Assembly: GCF_958979055.1 (NCBI RefSeq)
Contig: NC_084897.1
Location: 21,687,628-21,751,627 of the forward strand
Source: Alnus glutinosa
Taxonomy: Eukaryota; Streptophyta; Magnoliopsida; Fagales; Betulaceae
DNA: 64,000 nt
Direction of reading: 5' to 3'
Positions 12,375 through 22,900 of the stretch are shown here, in pieces. How positions within the stretch are numbered: position 1 is the first letter of the stretch; every line of letters starts with the position of its first letter. The notes below the pieces were generated by a model. That model saw only the letters and a program-made list of their open reading frames with translations. It made no database searches and was not told the origin of the DNA. Both the position numbers and the translations under genes were made by a program.

Positions 12375-13724
12375 ATGAGCCTACTGGACCAGCTGTGGGA
12401 CGACACACTAGCCGGGCCGCGGCCGGAGAACGGCCTCGGAAAGCTCCGGAAGCACTCGACCTTTTCCTTCCGATCGAACTCTGCCAAGGGTACGCAGCGT
12501 TTTGCTATCTTAAGCCGGCAGCGTACTTTTAGCGGAGGCTATTGTAACATTATGTTCATATTAACGAACTAAAACAAAGTTGTCGAAACGAAATTATTCT
12601 AATCGGACGGCTCCGATATTTCGGGCTTCAATTTATCATAATCTGACTGCTATAAATTGATTTTTTTTTTTTTTATAAATTAATTGTTATCTTGTAACGG
12701 ATTTTTGAAGTTCTCTCTGATTTTCTATGAGCGTATCTTTGGGGATCATGAGCCCCTAGCGCACTTTAGCGCATATTACAACGTAGTTCGTGTGCTTATA
12801 ATACTACCGAGGTGAAAGGAGGAGGTAGCATATAAAATGGATCTTGCTTTGATCCGACGGCGGAGATTTGTTGGGCTTTTTTAAATATCTGACGGGGGAT
12901 TTCTTTTGATTGGTCTTGATCAGAATCTGATGGCGGGAACGCGAGATCGTACGGTGGGGATTCATCTTCGGAGGCGAAGAGAATCACGCGCAGCATCATG
13001 ATAGTAAAGCCACCCGGGAACCAAAACGGGTCTCCTCCGGTCTCGCCAGCGGGATCTACTCCTCCGGTATCCCCTTTCTCTGGTAAGCGATGGTTGTTGA
13101 TACTTTGTTTCTTTTCCATGCGAAATTACAGATATGCCCCTGGACTTTTGGAGTAATTTACTGTAGTAATGATTTTCTTTCCGGAGAAGGTGGAGCGTAG
13201 GGGTGCGGTGCGATCGTCTAGAAGTATCCATGAGGGTGTTTTTGTCATTTCACGGGCGGGGCCTACTTTTCCCGTGGGATAGTTCATAGTAGTGATAAAT
13301 GATAATGCAATATTAGGTGGGGGGCGGTTATGCAGGGTTATTTTGTTTGCTGGTGGGGGAAATGGTCCTTATCAACGTACAATAATGCATGGGTATTATC
13401 AACTAGGGTAGATAATGCGGGTGACATAATTAATATCGCCATGTTTGGGTATTTAAATCTAAGATAAATAAATCATGTTTCCCTTCTTGGAATTCAAGGG
13501 GTATTTATTATGCAAATATTAAGCTGTTTTAATTAGCTTTGGATTAATTACCTCTTTACCCAAAAAAAAAGAAGAAATTTTGTACGTTTGATTTGATGAG
13601 AACTTAAATGTTTTTAGGGGGTAGATCAGACTCGTTCCGATTCCGAAGGAGGTCAACCTCGGACGCGTACGAGAAGGCGAGCCCGGTTGGACCAAGGAGC
13701 CCTCCTTCTTCTTACGACGTGTGA
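12375..13724 (+). CDS. Dormancy/auxin-associated (DRM/ARP) family protein, three exons
   Basis: Exons are 12375-12489, 12924-13082 and 13618-13724 (381 nt, 126 residues). All junctions are GT..AG and stay in frame. Exon 1 encodes the family N-terminus MSLLDQLWDDTLAGPRPENG, then LGKLRKHSTFSFR. Exon 2 encodes an acidic/serine stretch, TRSIMIVKPPG, and the proline-rich SPPVSPAGSTPPVSPFSG. Exon 3 encodes FRFRRRSTSDAYEKA and ends PPSSYDV. These blocks in this order are diagnostic of plant dormancy-associated/auxin-repressed proteins: small, largely disordered proteins without a known enzymatic activity that accumulate in dormant buds and growth-arrested tissue. The length matches the family. The longer frame 12056-12532 overlaps exon 1 in another phase and is not the gene. 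The coding exons are much richer in GC than the flanks. Confidence is high from motif order and splice consistency. Confidence 0.93.
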
Positions 13725-15300
13725 CCTGTGACCTGTGACTGTGAGCCCTCTTTTCTCGGACGTCCATCCAACGTTGTCGTTGAAAAAAGAAAAAAAAAAA
13801 AAAAAATAGTGTTGGCCTCATGGCCTGGACTTTTGTATCCATGGATGTTATGTTTTTAGATAGGTATATGAGGCTGCGCTGTGTGGTTTGTTTATGTAGC
13901 TTTTGTTGATGTATAATGCTGCTACTGCTATGTAGCGATCCTTGTGAGAGACGGGTTCTAAGACACGTACGTACGCGATCGACCGATCGATCTTGTAGAG
14001 GTGGTAGTAATGTACGTAGTACGTATGCTCTCTGTATATATAGCTTTAATTTTCTCACTTTCTGTTCTGTCGTCCGAGTGTTTGTTTCTTCGAATAAAGA
14101 AAGATCTCTCGTAGTCGTAGCTGTTTGTGGGTGGAGCAGCAGGTTGATAGCTTTGTTGCTAAAGTTGGAACAATGAAAGCTCTTTTGGTTATTATGTGAC
14201 ATTTTAATTTTGTTTTAATCGTCTCCAACATGATTATCTAAATCTTCTACGGACCCATGGTGAATTTGAAACTTTGTTGTATGGAGATGTATAGAAAATA
14301 TGTGCGGGACGAATGTGTATACATGTTTTGATTGTGTTAGATTAATATATTGTTAACTGACGTAACATAAGCGAATGAAAAGAACAGAAGCTTGTTCTGT
14401 CTTCAATTCTTAGAACTTAACAAGCTAATTAAGAGATTAACTTTGAAAGGCAAGAAGCTCTTAACTTTTTCGTTGCTGCTGTTTCGCTGGTTGTATGTAT
14501 GACGTAGCGGAAGCAAATGAAAAGAACAGAAGATCCGCATGCATCTTCAATTCTTAGAACTTAACAGCCTAAGAAATTAGCTTTGAAAATCAAGAAACTC
14601 TAAATTTTACTAACAATGAAAAACTCATTATTCAACTAGGTCTCTCTTCCATACAATCAGCATTCTTTTTAATTATAATAGTAAGTGAAAGGCTTCAAAA
14701 GGTAATTAAGAAATTAACTAATTGCTAGAATCAATTTAAACATGGAAAATTTCTGAAGTAGTATGAAAAGTCTACCTAATGCTAGCATGGATTGTGTTTG
14801 CTAAAGTTAGAACAATGAAGCTCTGTTGGAATGTGCCCGGCCATGCATGATCAAAATTAAGAGGAGGGCAGGTGGGCGGGCGGGGGGAAATCAATAATGA
14901 AATTATATGTTGGCCAATCTCCAATAATGGTCAAGACTCTGTAAAGTTGTACTTTTATTCGTCGGTTAAAATGTGCCTATCAAAATGTGAGGGGTATCAT
15001 TCAGTAATGTGATGGAATGTTGGTTGATGTCTTATGGCCAAGATTCTGTAACAAAAGTAACATGATTGTTTTATTCTCAGAACATGGTTTTTTTTTTTTT
15101 TTTTTTTTAATTAATTAATTTATTATTATTAATTTTGTTTTAATTATCTCTAACAACACTTTATAATTGTAAACACAAGGCTTCCAAACAAATTGATAAC
15201 TAATTGCCCGAATCAATATAAATATGGGCAATTTTTCAACTAGGGAAGGTCCAATTCCAATTAATGCTAGTATAGAATCTAAAGATGGGAAATACCCTAA
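13725..15300. other. DRM 3' region and spacer with duplicated segments
   Basis: The DRM 3' untranslated region probably runs to about 14200. Two related segments of about 95 bp follow (about 14370-14462 and 14507-14602), sharing AATGAAAAGAACAGAAG and CTTCAATTCTTAGAACTTAA. Further weak copies of flanking sequence lie at 14790-14830 and 15170-15240. The minus-strand frame 14202-13519 runs across the 3' region and is a shadow. Confidence 0.4.
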
Positions 15301-16681
15301 GGCCTCGTTTGGTTTGCGGAATGTCTATTCCATTAGAAAAAGGAATAATTATTCCTGGGAATAAATGAAGGTGGAATGGAATAACTATTCCTATTCTTTT
15401 GTTTGGTTGTAACGGTGGAATAGAACATTGCATATGTATTCTTTTGTTTGGTACAGTGCAATACATTGGTGAATGGAATCATATTATAATCAAATTTCCT
15501 AAAACACCCTTATAATAAAAATATAATTTATATTCTTAAGGACATTTTTTTTCTTTATTTTAGAAATATAAACAATCATACTATGACCTTTTTTTTGTTT
15601 TTTTTTTTTTAATTTCATAGAGTTCATGGCTTTTTCTTTCTTTTTTTTCATATACAATTACGCTACAAAATGATTTGTAAGGAAAAAAAAACACACACAC
15701 ACACACACACATATAATCATCATATCACCATCATAAAAAAATAAAAAGAAAAAAAATAGATCATCTGCAAAGCCCTTTTTATTTTATTCTTTTTTATTTG
15801 TTTTCCAGCAACAAACATTCATTCTTTGCTTACAAAGTAAAATGATTTATAAGAAAAAAAAAAAAAAAACATAATCATCATAAAAAAATAAATCATCTGC
15901 AAAGCCCTTTTTATTTTATTATTTTTTATTTGTTTTTCAGCAACAAACATTCGTTCTTTGCTTACAAAGTTTTTCTCAAACCTCTGCCAGGCAATTGGAG
16001 TCCTCCCGATATTAAGAGGTACTCGTTTTGCTACGTCTAAGTGCATTCTTTAGGCTAAATCATAGGAAAAAAAAAAAAAAAAAAAAGATTAACCCACAAC
16101 AAATTAAGTTGGGTTGAGAAACAGAGAGAGGGGGATGAGAATATAATTGCAGAGATGGAGAGAGATACTGATGGTGCATTTGAGTAATGAATTTTTGAAA
16201 TCAGAATTAAATTTTTATTCTGTTTGCGAATTTTGAGATTTGACTTTTTAGAAAAAAAAAAAAAATTGAATAAAATATGATTTGTTTATAAAAAGTTGAA
16301 TAAAATATGATTTGTTTTTGAAAAAGTTGAATAAAATATGATTTATTTTTTAAAAAAGTAGAATCAGAATTATATTTTATTTTCAAAATTTCGTATCCAA
16401 ATACACCATGAGTTGAGAAACAGAGAGAGAGAGGGATAAGAGACTTGGATGTTGAGAGGGTTAGGGTTTTTAGGCAAAAGACGAATTTTATTTATTCCCA
16501 CAGGAAAGGAATAGGTATTCCACTCCTTTTTGAGTGGAATACCTATTCCTCTTCGTAAGGGAATAGCTATTCCGTGGGAATAACTATTCCCTTAAATAAT
16601 ATATAACCAAACAAAGAAATAGCTATTCAGTAGGAATAGTTATTCCTTTCTATGGGTCTAATCCGCAAACCAAACGAGGCC
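15301..16681. mobile_element. PIF/Harbinger-like non-autonomous element, 1.38 kb, with nested insert
   Basis: The terminal inverted repeats GGCCTCGTTTGGTTTGCGGA and TCCGCAAACCAAACGAGGCC are exact complements over 20 bp. They are flanked by TAA on both sides (15298-15300 and 16682-16684), the TWA target duplication of PIF/Harbinger elements. Subterminal TATTCC/GGAATA repeats are abundant. The interior holds a tandem duplication of about 160 bp (about 15660-15830 and 15831-15985, sharing ATCATCTGCAAAGCCC and CAACAAACATTC). It also holds a second inverted-repeat element (about 16168-16412) with ends GGTGCATTTGAGTAATGAA and TTCGTATCCAAATACACC. No transposase frame is present. Confidence 0.8.
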
Positions 16682-16684
16682 TAA

Positions 16685-16866
16685 GAGTAATGCTACACAT
16701 CATTCCCTTGTCATCCTTTTGTCACCCCAAAATTGATGTGGCTCTTAAAATCGCCATTGGATCAAAATCCAATGGTAATCTATCATAAATCCAATGGTAA
16801 TTTTAAGAGCCACATCAATTTTGGGGTGACAAAAAAAGGACAAGGGGATGATGTGTAGCATTACTC
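16685..16866. mobile_element. Palindromic MITE, copy 1
   Basis: The element is almost one long hairpin. The left arm GAGTAATGCTACACATCAT and the right arm ATGATGTGTAGCATTACTC are exact complements, and pairing continues through GTCACCCCAAAATTGATGTG and GGCTCTTAAAAT on both arms. It begins three bases after the end of the PIF-like element, so the two abut. A second copy lies at 52345-52528. Confidence 0.8.
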
Positions 16867-17069
16867 ATACCCTAAAGTTAGAAAACTGAAACTTAAAAGA
16901 CAAGTCAGGAGGATGTCCTATATATATATATACATCATTGAAAATTTGAAAGGAACCGCTCGAGAGGTGGTCAGAGGATGTCCTACATCATTAACTTTTG
17001 TTGTATCAGGATTGTATGAAAAGGGTTTGTTGAAATTATTTCATGAAAATTAAAGTGTTTCTCCAATTT

Positions 17070-17560
17070 GAAAATTTTAACTCTTTCTATTTGTATCTTA
17101 CACTTTGTTCCATATTGAAAAGTTATGAGAATTATTTGTGCTTTATAAGGGATTGTCTTTCTCTTATTATTATATATGACTTTTGTATAGACACACATGT
17201 TAGTGGTATCATCCAATGCAAAGCTCGTTGCATGATACTTCGATTAAAACTATCCATTTTACCCCAACCTCCACATCCATGGAGGAACTAGTTATATAAG
17301 TGTGAGAAACCCAAGGTTAGGCCATGAGCCACCATGGCTATTGGCTAGGGGAGGCCATGGATCTTTTCAACTTTTCTTTCATTGTGTCTTGTACTTTGTC
17401 CCACATTAAAAAGTTATATGAGAATTATTTGTACTTTATAAGAGATTGTCTTGCTCTTATTATTCTATAATGACTTTTGGGCGGACACATGTTAGTGGTA
17501 TCATCCAATGCAAAACACGGTGCATGGTACTTTGATTAAAACTATCCATTTTACCCCCTC
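17070..17560 (+). repeat. Two direct copies (about 195 bp) with LTR/PBS-like features
   Basis: Segments 17070-17265 and 17360-17558 share many blocks, including CACTTTGTTCCA/TACTTTGTCCCA, GAGAATTATTTG, TTATAAG(G/A)GATTGTCT, and ACATGTTAGTGGTATCATCC followed by AATGCAAA. They are about 80-85% alike by eye and lie about 290 bp apart. TGGTATCATCC resembles the plant initiator-Met primer-binding site TGGTATCAGAGCC. Remains of a small (TRIM-like) LTR element in tandem is one reading. Minus- and plus-strand frames over this stretch have no family motif. Confidence 0.4.
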
Positions 17561-17869
17561 ATCATATAAAATAAATACAAATTGGGCTTTAGTAATGCAT
17601 GAGAGGGGATTTTTTGCCACTATAGGACCATTATAAAAAATATGATCGTTAAGATTCTTAGGAAAAGATAAATATTAAAAAATACGGTCGTTTAGGAAAA
17701 GACAATTTTCAAATATATTGTTGGAGAAAGATTAAAGAAATCACTGAAAAAGAATATTTAAATTGAATATTGAAAGTGAATAGGTAAAATGCTTAGCCGA
17801 ATGTAATTGCTTTGAAAATGTAGATAGCTAAAATAGAGAAAGATAGATTTTTTTTTTTAGTTAAAATAA

Positions 17870-18302
17870 TGGGTAATTACCTTTTCCCCCCATCAACTAC
17901 CAGCCATTGTCAATATGCCCCCATGAACTGACACCTCGACCAAAAGAGAGCTTCCAGCTATCAACTTTACATACTTTGCCCTTCTCCGTCAGGGAATCCA
18001 GTTAATTTGGACGGAATATTTTATTTTTGGGCGTTAATTTTGGTTTAAAGACCAAAATGCCCTCCAACAGTAATTAATAAAAAAAAATATATTAAAATTA
18101 ATATGTTTAAAAAAGTTGAGGGCATTTATGTCATTTTTGAATTTGAGTTAGGATATTTCAGTCTTTTTACGAATTAAACTGACGGAAGGGGGTAAAGTAT
18201 GTAAAGCTGGTAGTTGGGTGCTCTCTTTTGGTCGAAGTGTCAGTTCATGGGGCCATGTTGACAATGACTGGTAGTTGATGGGGGAAAAAAGGTAATTACC
18301 TT
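17870..18302. mobile_element. MULE-like foldback element with 9-bp target duplication
   Basis: TTAAAATAA flanks the element on both sides (17861-17869 and 18303-18311). Terminal inverted repeats of about 110 bp pair GGTAATTACCTTTTCCCCC, ATCAACTACCAG, GACAATATGCC-like and CCAAAAGAGAG stretches with their complements at the right end. The interior is short and AT-rich with no frame. The 9-bp duplication and long inverted repeats are what a non-autonomous Mutator-like element shows. Confidence 0.8.
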
Positions 18303-18311
18303 TTAAAATAA

Positions 18312-19922
18312 ACAGTAAATTTGCTAAGTCAAAATGTGAATGTTGACCATATTACCATAACTTAATTGGCCTCTTCTATTTTTCCTATTTGTTACAAGAC
18401 CCTTCTTTTTTATTTTTTATTTTTTTAAGTTTGTACTTTCTATAAGGACCTCAAGGTCCTTTGTGCCCTCCAATAAAAAAATTAACACATCATTTTATCG
18501 CACCAAATCAAATTAACACAAAAGCACAAGATTTTCACCTCTCTTGATCAACATATCAATTGAAAAAAAAAAAAAAAATAAACTTTCCTAGTTATAAAAA
18601 AAAAAAAAGGACAGCACTGAGCCACGACCCACACCACCACAGACAAAACTACTTAGTCTGGCCTAAATAAAACAAGGATTTTCTACAGTTCAAATGAATT
18701 GAAGGGAGATCCAACTTGTATTATTTGAGGGGTAAAATTGTCCTCTAATTGGATCCCCTCCGATTCATTTGAATCGGAGAGGATCCAAATGCAAATAAAT
18801 ATGGACCAACTTGCTTGAACAATCTTAATAAGTGGGACATCTTGTACACATGGTGACATGGATCCCATCTCCCATTGCCATTATTTTGCTCAATTGATTT
18901 AGTGGGATCCTCAAAAGATACACACATGCACCCAATCAGTAGTCACTATATACCTGGATGGCAGGCACCCTTGGAGCTATGCAACTACTAACAACAGTTG
19001 CACCATAAATATCTTATAAAACATTTCGACCAATAACTAAAACGAAAGGGTCCCATTTGATTGTATTTCAACCACACAAATTGTTTGTAAAGTGCAACCA
19101 ATTGGAGCCAGCATCACACCAACATAAGGTTGCAAAGCTCTCATCTATTACTCCATCTTGTGGCACTTTCTTTAATCACATAGGCTATTAAAATAAATAA
19201 TTAACACTTTTTTTAATCTCACGTGACACATATCAAAAGTTGAAAAGGTGTTGTGAGTTTAACATTTTTCTCATAAATTTAGGCAGTTAAGAGCATCTTC
19301 AACAGATTAGATAAAGTGAAATATTAGCTATATTTAACTAATACGACCACTTTTTCTCCTTTAGCGAAGCTAGAGACTAGGTAAAATGCATGAAGTGTAG
19401 ATAAATATTTTATTGTTTTTTCATGTTATTTCTTTTAATTTTTTGTTGTTTATATTTTTTCATGAAAATAAAATATATTAGAGTTGCACTTTTTCACTAG
19501 ATATTTTACCTATTATTGCTGGAGATAGTCTTACCATGCAAATGGTTTGGATAAAAGAATTTTTGTGTATGATATATTTATTTAGTTCATTTTTTATTTT
19601 GACATAAATTAATTTTAATCTGAATTCTATTAAATTTTATTATCGCATAAATAATCTTCGTTCCAAAAATTTGGTTCATAACATATTAAACATTAATCCT
19701 CTTGTTTTGCTTAAGAAAAAAAAAAAAAACTAATAAAATTTGAGGAAGCTCATGGGCCAAGTGGCCCATCCAACGCACTCAAAACCGGAACCGGGAACCT
19801 AACTGTGTGTTGGGCAATTCCTTTGCTCCATAGTCAGCGAGGTTTGTCTACCACTGCCCTGGAATAACAAGTCCCGCAGGACTCAGTGGTGAGGTCAGCC
19901 CGAGAGGGACAGAACGAAGAAA
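18312..19922. other. Intergenic spacer with a hairpin and a MITE; promoter of next gene
   Basis: A hairpin is centred near 18770 (TTGGATCCCCTCCGATTCA paired with TGAATCGGAGAGGATCCAA). A MITE-like element runs from about 19288 to 19533. The last 150 bases before 19923 are probably the leader of the folate-receptor-like gene. Confidence 0.4.
19288..19533. mobile_element. MITE-like element with AGAGCATCTTCAACA ends
   Basis: Left end TAAGAGCATCTTCAACAG pairs imperfectly with right end ATTGCTGGAGATAGTCTTA, a terminus common among short plant DNA transposons. Inner inverted matches include AAATATTTTA-type stretches. The target duplication is unclear. Confidence 0.4.
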
Positions 19923-22900
19923 ATGGATTCTGGGTTTCTGATTTCTCTGATCTTTTTCAATCTTTTCCTCCTCTTTTCCTTTGGTAAGCTTCTCTTTCTT
20001 TGTCAAGGTTCAATCTTTTTCCAGATTTGCGGTTTTGTGCCTCCCAAGGACACATTTTTCTCTTATAACCATTTGGGTATCAAAACTTGCTGTTATACCA
20101 ATCTCGTAGGCAACAAATATGTGTTTTTTATATGACTTAGTTTTTGTTTTTTTTTTTTGGGTGGATAACTCTTTAATGGGTGTTGAAAATTAGTTATGGT
20201 TAGTTTAGAATTTTAGTGCATAGTTTGGAATTTTTTCTCATCTTGCTCTGAGAGAACTTAGGAGGAAGAGAAGAAAAGAATTTGCCGAAGTACTATGCTT
20301 TATCTTGTATTGGTCTGTGAACAATGAAAACTTTACCTCAGCTAAGGTCAGTAATTGTGTTATTGGGTTCAGTTCGGATGAAGTTTGCTTCTCTTGGGTA
20401 CTAATTTGGCAAGAATTTAAGAGTCATAGTTGCGGTGCAAAAAAAGTGTTTGTTGGGAAATAAACAGGAATGAAATTGAATATCTTTTTATGGCATTGGA
20501 TTTTCACAGGAAGCATCTTTGCCCATATGTTAGATGACAATCCTGCAGAAACTGCTCTAGTTGGGAGAAAAACCTGTAGCAAATCCATCATAGGAGATCT
20601 TATTACTTATTTTGAACCTTGAACACTTGCAATTTCTAAAATCATCAAGTTATTTGCATGTTTAGATTGTTTTCTGCAGTCCCTTTGAAGTTTGTTGATG
20701 TCGTATTTTTTTTCAAGTTATGCATGCATTTTGCAAAAGAATGATGCTTTAGGTTATGTTTAGTATGCGGAATGATTATTCTATTAGAGAAAATGAGTAG
20801 CTTTTATTAGGAATGGAAGAAGGTGTAATAAAATAGCCTTGGTGTTAGAGTATATGATAAACATCTAACACTTAGGATAGCCATTCCCATTGCCCATGAG
20901 GAAATGATTATTCCTTAAATTGAGGAATAGGTATTCCTCTCAATTCTCTCATGGGCAATGAGAATGGCTATTCCAAGGCTATGTCATTCCATATTCTTCC
21001 ATTTTGAATAAAAACTATTTCTTTTCTTAATGGAATAGCCAATGTACCAAATGTAACCTTAATGTTGGTTGCAGCACCACGGTTAATGTTGTAAAGGTTG
21101 CATTTTTTTTTCTTTCTGGATTTAATTCATTAAGCTGCCATAAGCTTAAGGAAATATATCCATGCAGTTGATTAGGTAAAGAAATTTAGACAAGTTCAGC
21201 TGCTGTAAGCTTGTTTTCTGTAGTAGCTTCTAAAAAAAGAGTGTGTTTGTGACTGTTCACGTACAGTTTTCCTTTCTGGATTGCTATATCTTGTTTTATG
21301 AAACTTCAATCTTCTTCTTTGTTTATGCTACGCAAATGTTTGTTGGGCTGCCCTTATAGTTTTAGCCCCCCCCAAAAAAAATCCTTGGGGGGGCTGGATT
21401 ATGTCACAATAAACACAATTAAAATAGGAGATTATTGACGATTATTCTCTCTGTTCATTTAACAAAAGTAAAATTTGTTGGACTTGATAAAGCAATTATA
21501 TTTATCAAAATATATTAGAATTTAAAATTCATTAAGCTGCCATAAGCTTAAGGAAATATATCCATGCAGTTGATTAGGTAAAGAAATTTAGACAAGTTCA
21601 GCTGCTGTAAGCTTGTTTTCTGTAGTAGCTTCTAAAAAAAGAGTGTTTGTGACTGTTCACGTACAGTTTTCCTTTCTGGATTGCTATATCTTGTTTTATG
21701 AAATTTCAATCTTCTTCTTTGTTTATGCTACACAAATGTTTGTTGGGCTGCCGTTATAGTTTTAGCCCCCCCAAAAAAAAATCCTTGGGGGGTCTGGATT
21801 ATGTCACAATAAACACAATTAAAATAGGAGATTATTGACGATTATTCTCTCTGTTCATTTAACAAAAGTAAAATTTGTTGGACTTGATAAAGCAATTATA
21901 TTTATCAAAATATATTAGAATTTAAAAAATTCGAATGTTTTAACGTCTCATTAATGCGGAGTGAAAGCATTCTTAATTGAAACATAAGTTCCAGTTTGGT
22001 CCGCAGCAAAAGGCAAGAAAAAAATATTTTGAATGACAAAATTATGGTCAATTACTATCGAAGATAACTTTGTCATAGGCTTAGCCATATTAAACCTTCT
22101 AGTTTGAATTTAAAAAAAAAAAAAAGAAAGAAAAAAAAAAGAAGAAAAAAAAAACCTTGTGTTTTAGAAAAAATCAGATATTATTGTTTTTCATATTTTT
22201 TGGGGATCTGAGGTTTTTTCAGATTTTTGATGGGATTATGGTTTTTTTTTTTTTTTCCTTTCTGAATTTGGGGGGGCGGGCGGGCGGGCGCTTGGCCCAC
22301 TAGCCCCCTTCCTCCACCCGTTTATAGGTATCTTCTAAATGAACAGAAACTAAAGTAGCCTTGACCTTTCATCTCTGTAAAGGCTCTAATTTATGTTGTA
22401 TTCTGTAGGTTGGGTTGTAAATTTTATATATAAGCATGGGATCTGAGTGCTGCTGGGGCAAAACTTTGGATTTAATTTTAGAGAAATCAGGGTCAGGACC
22501 CTCCTGTGTTTTTTTCAGTCATTTTGATTTAAGATCCCTGTTTTCAATATGATATATTCGAAGTTTGAGTTTGGACCCCTTCTAATTTTATTTTCAGTCA
22601 TTTTTGTTATTTAGTCGACGGAAAAGGTTGATGGAGATCTCAAATTTAGAATAGGCCAAACTCTGGTCTTGAATATATCAAATTAAAAACTGAAGCCTTA
22701 AAATTCGAAATAGTAAAAAAAAAGAAAAAGAAAAAGAAAAAAAGACAAGGGGGTGGGGGGTCCTGACCTAATCTCCCTGAATTTTATTTGTTACTGCTCA
22801 ATGGAAGTCGTCTTTATGAGTTATCTATTTTCATTCCCCTGAAGTTTTGAACTACTCACCCTGGTGAAATGAGGTCCTAACTGAATACTTTTGATGAATA

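Noticed and set aside
12056-12532. 158-codon plus-strand frame
   Set aside because: It overlaps DRM exon 1 in a different phase and has no family match; the DRM reading has diagnostic motifs and in-frame splicing.
13519-14202. 227-codon minus-strand frame, longest in the window
   Set aside because: It runs antisense through DRM exon 3 and its 3' region, includes a run of phenylalanines from a poly-A tract and has no domain.
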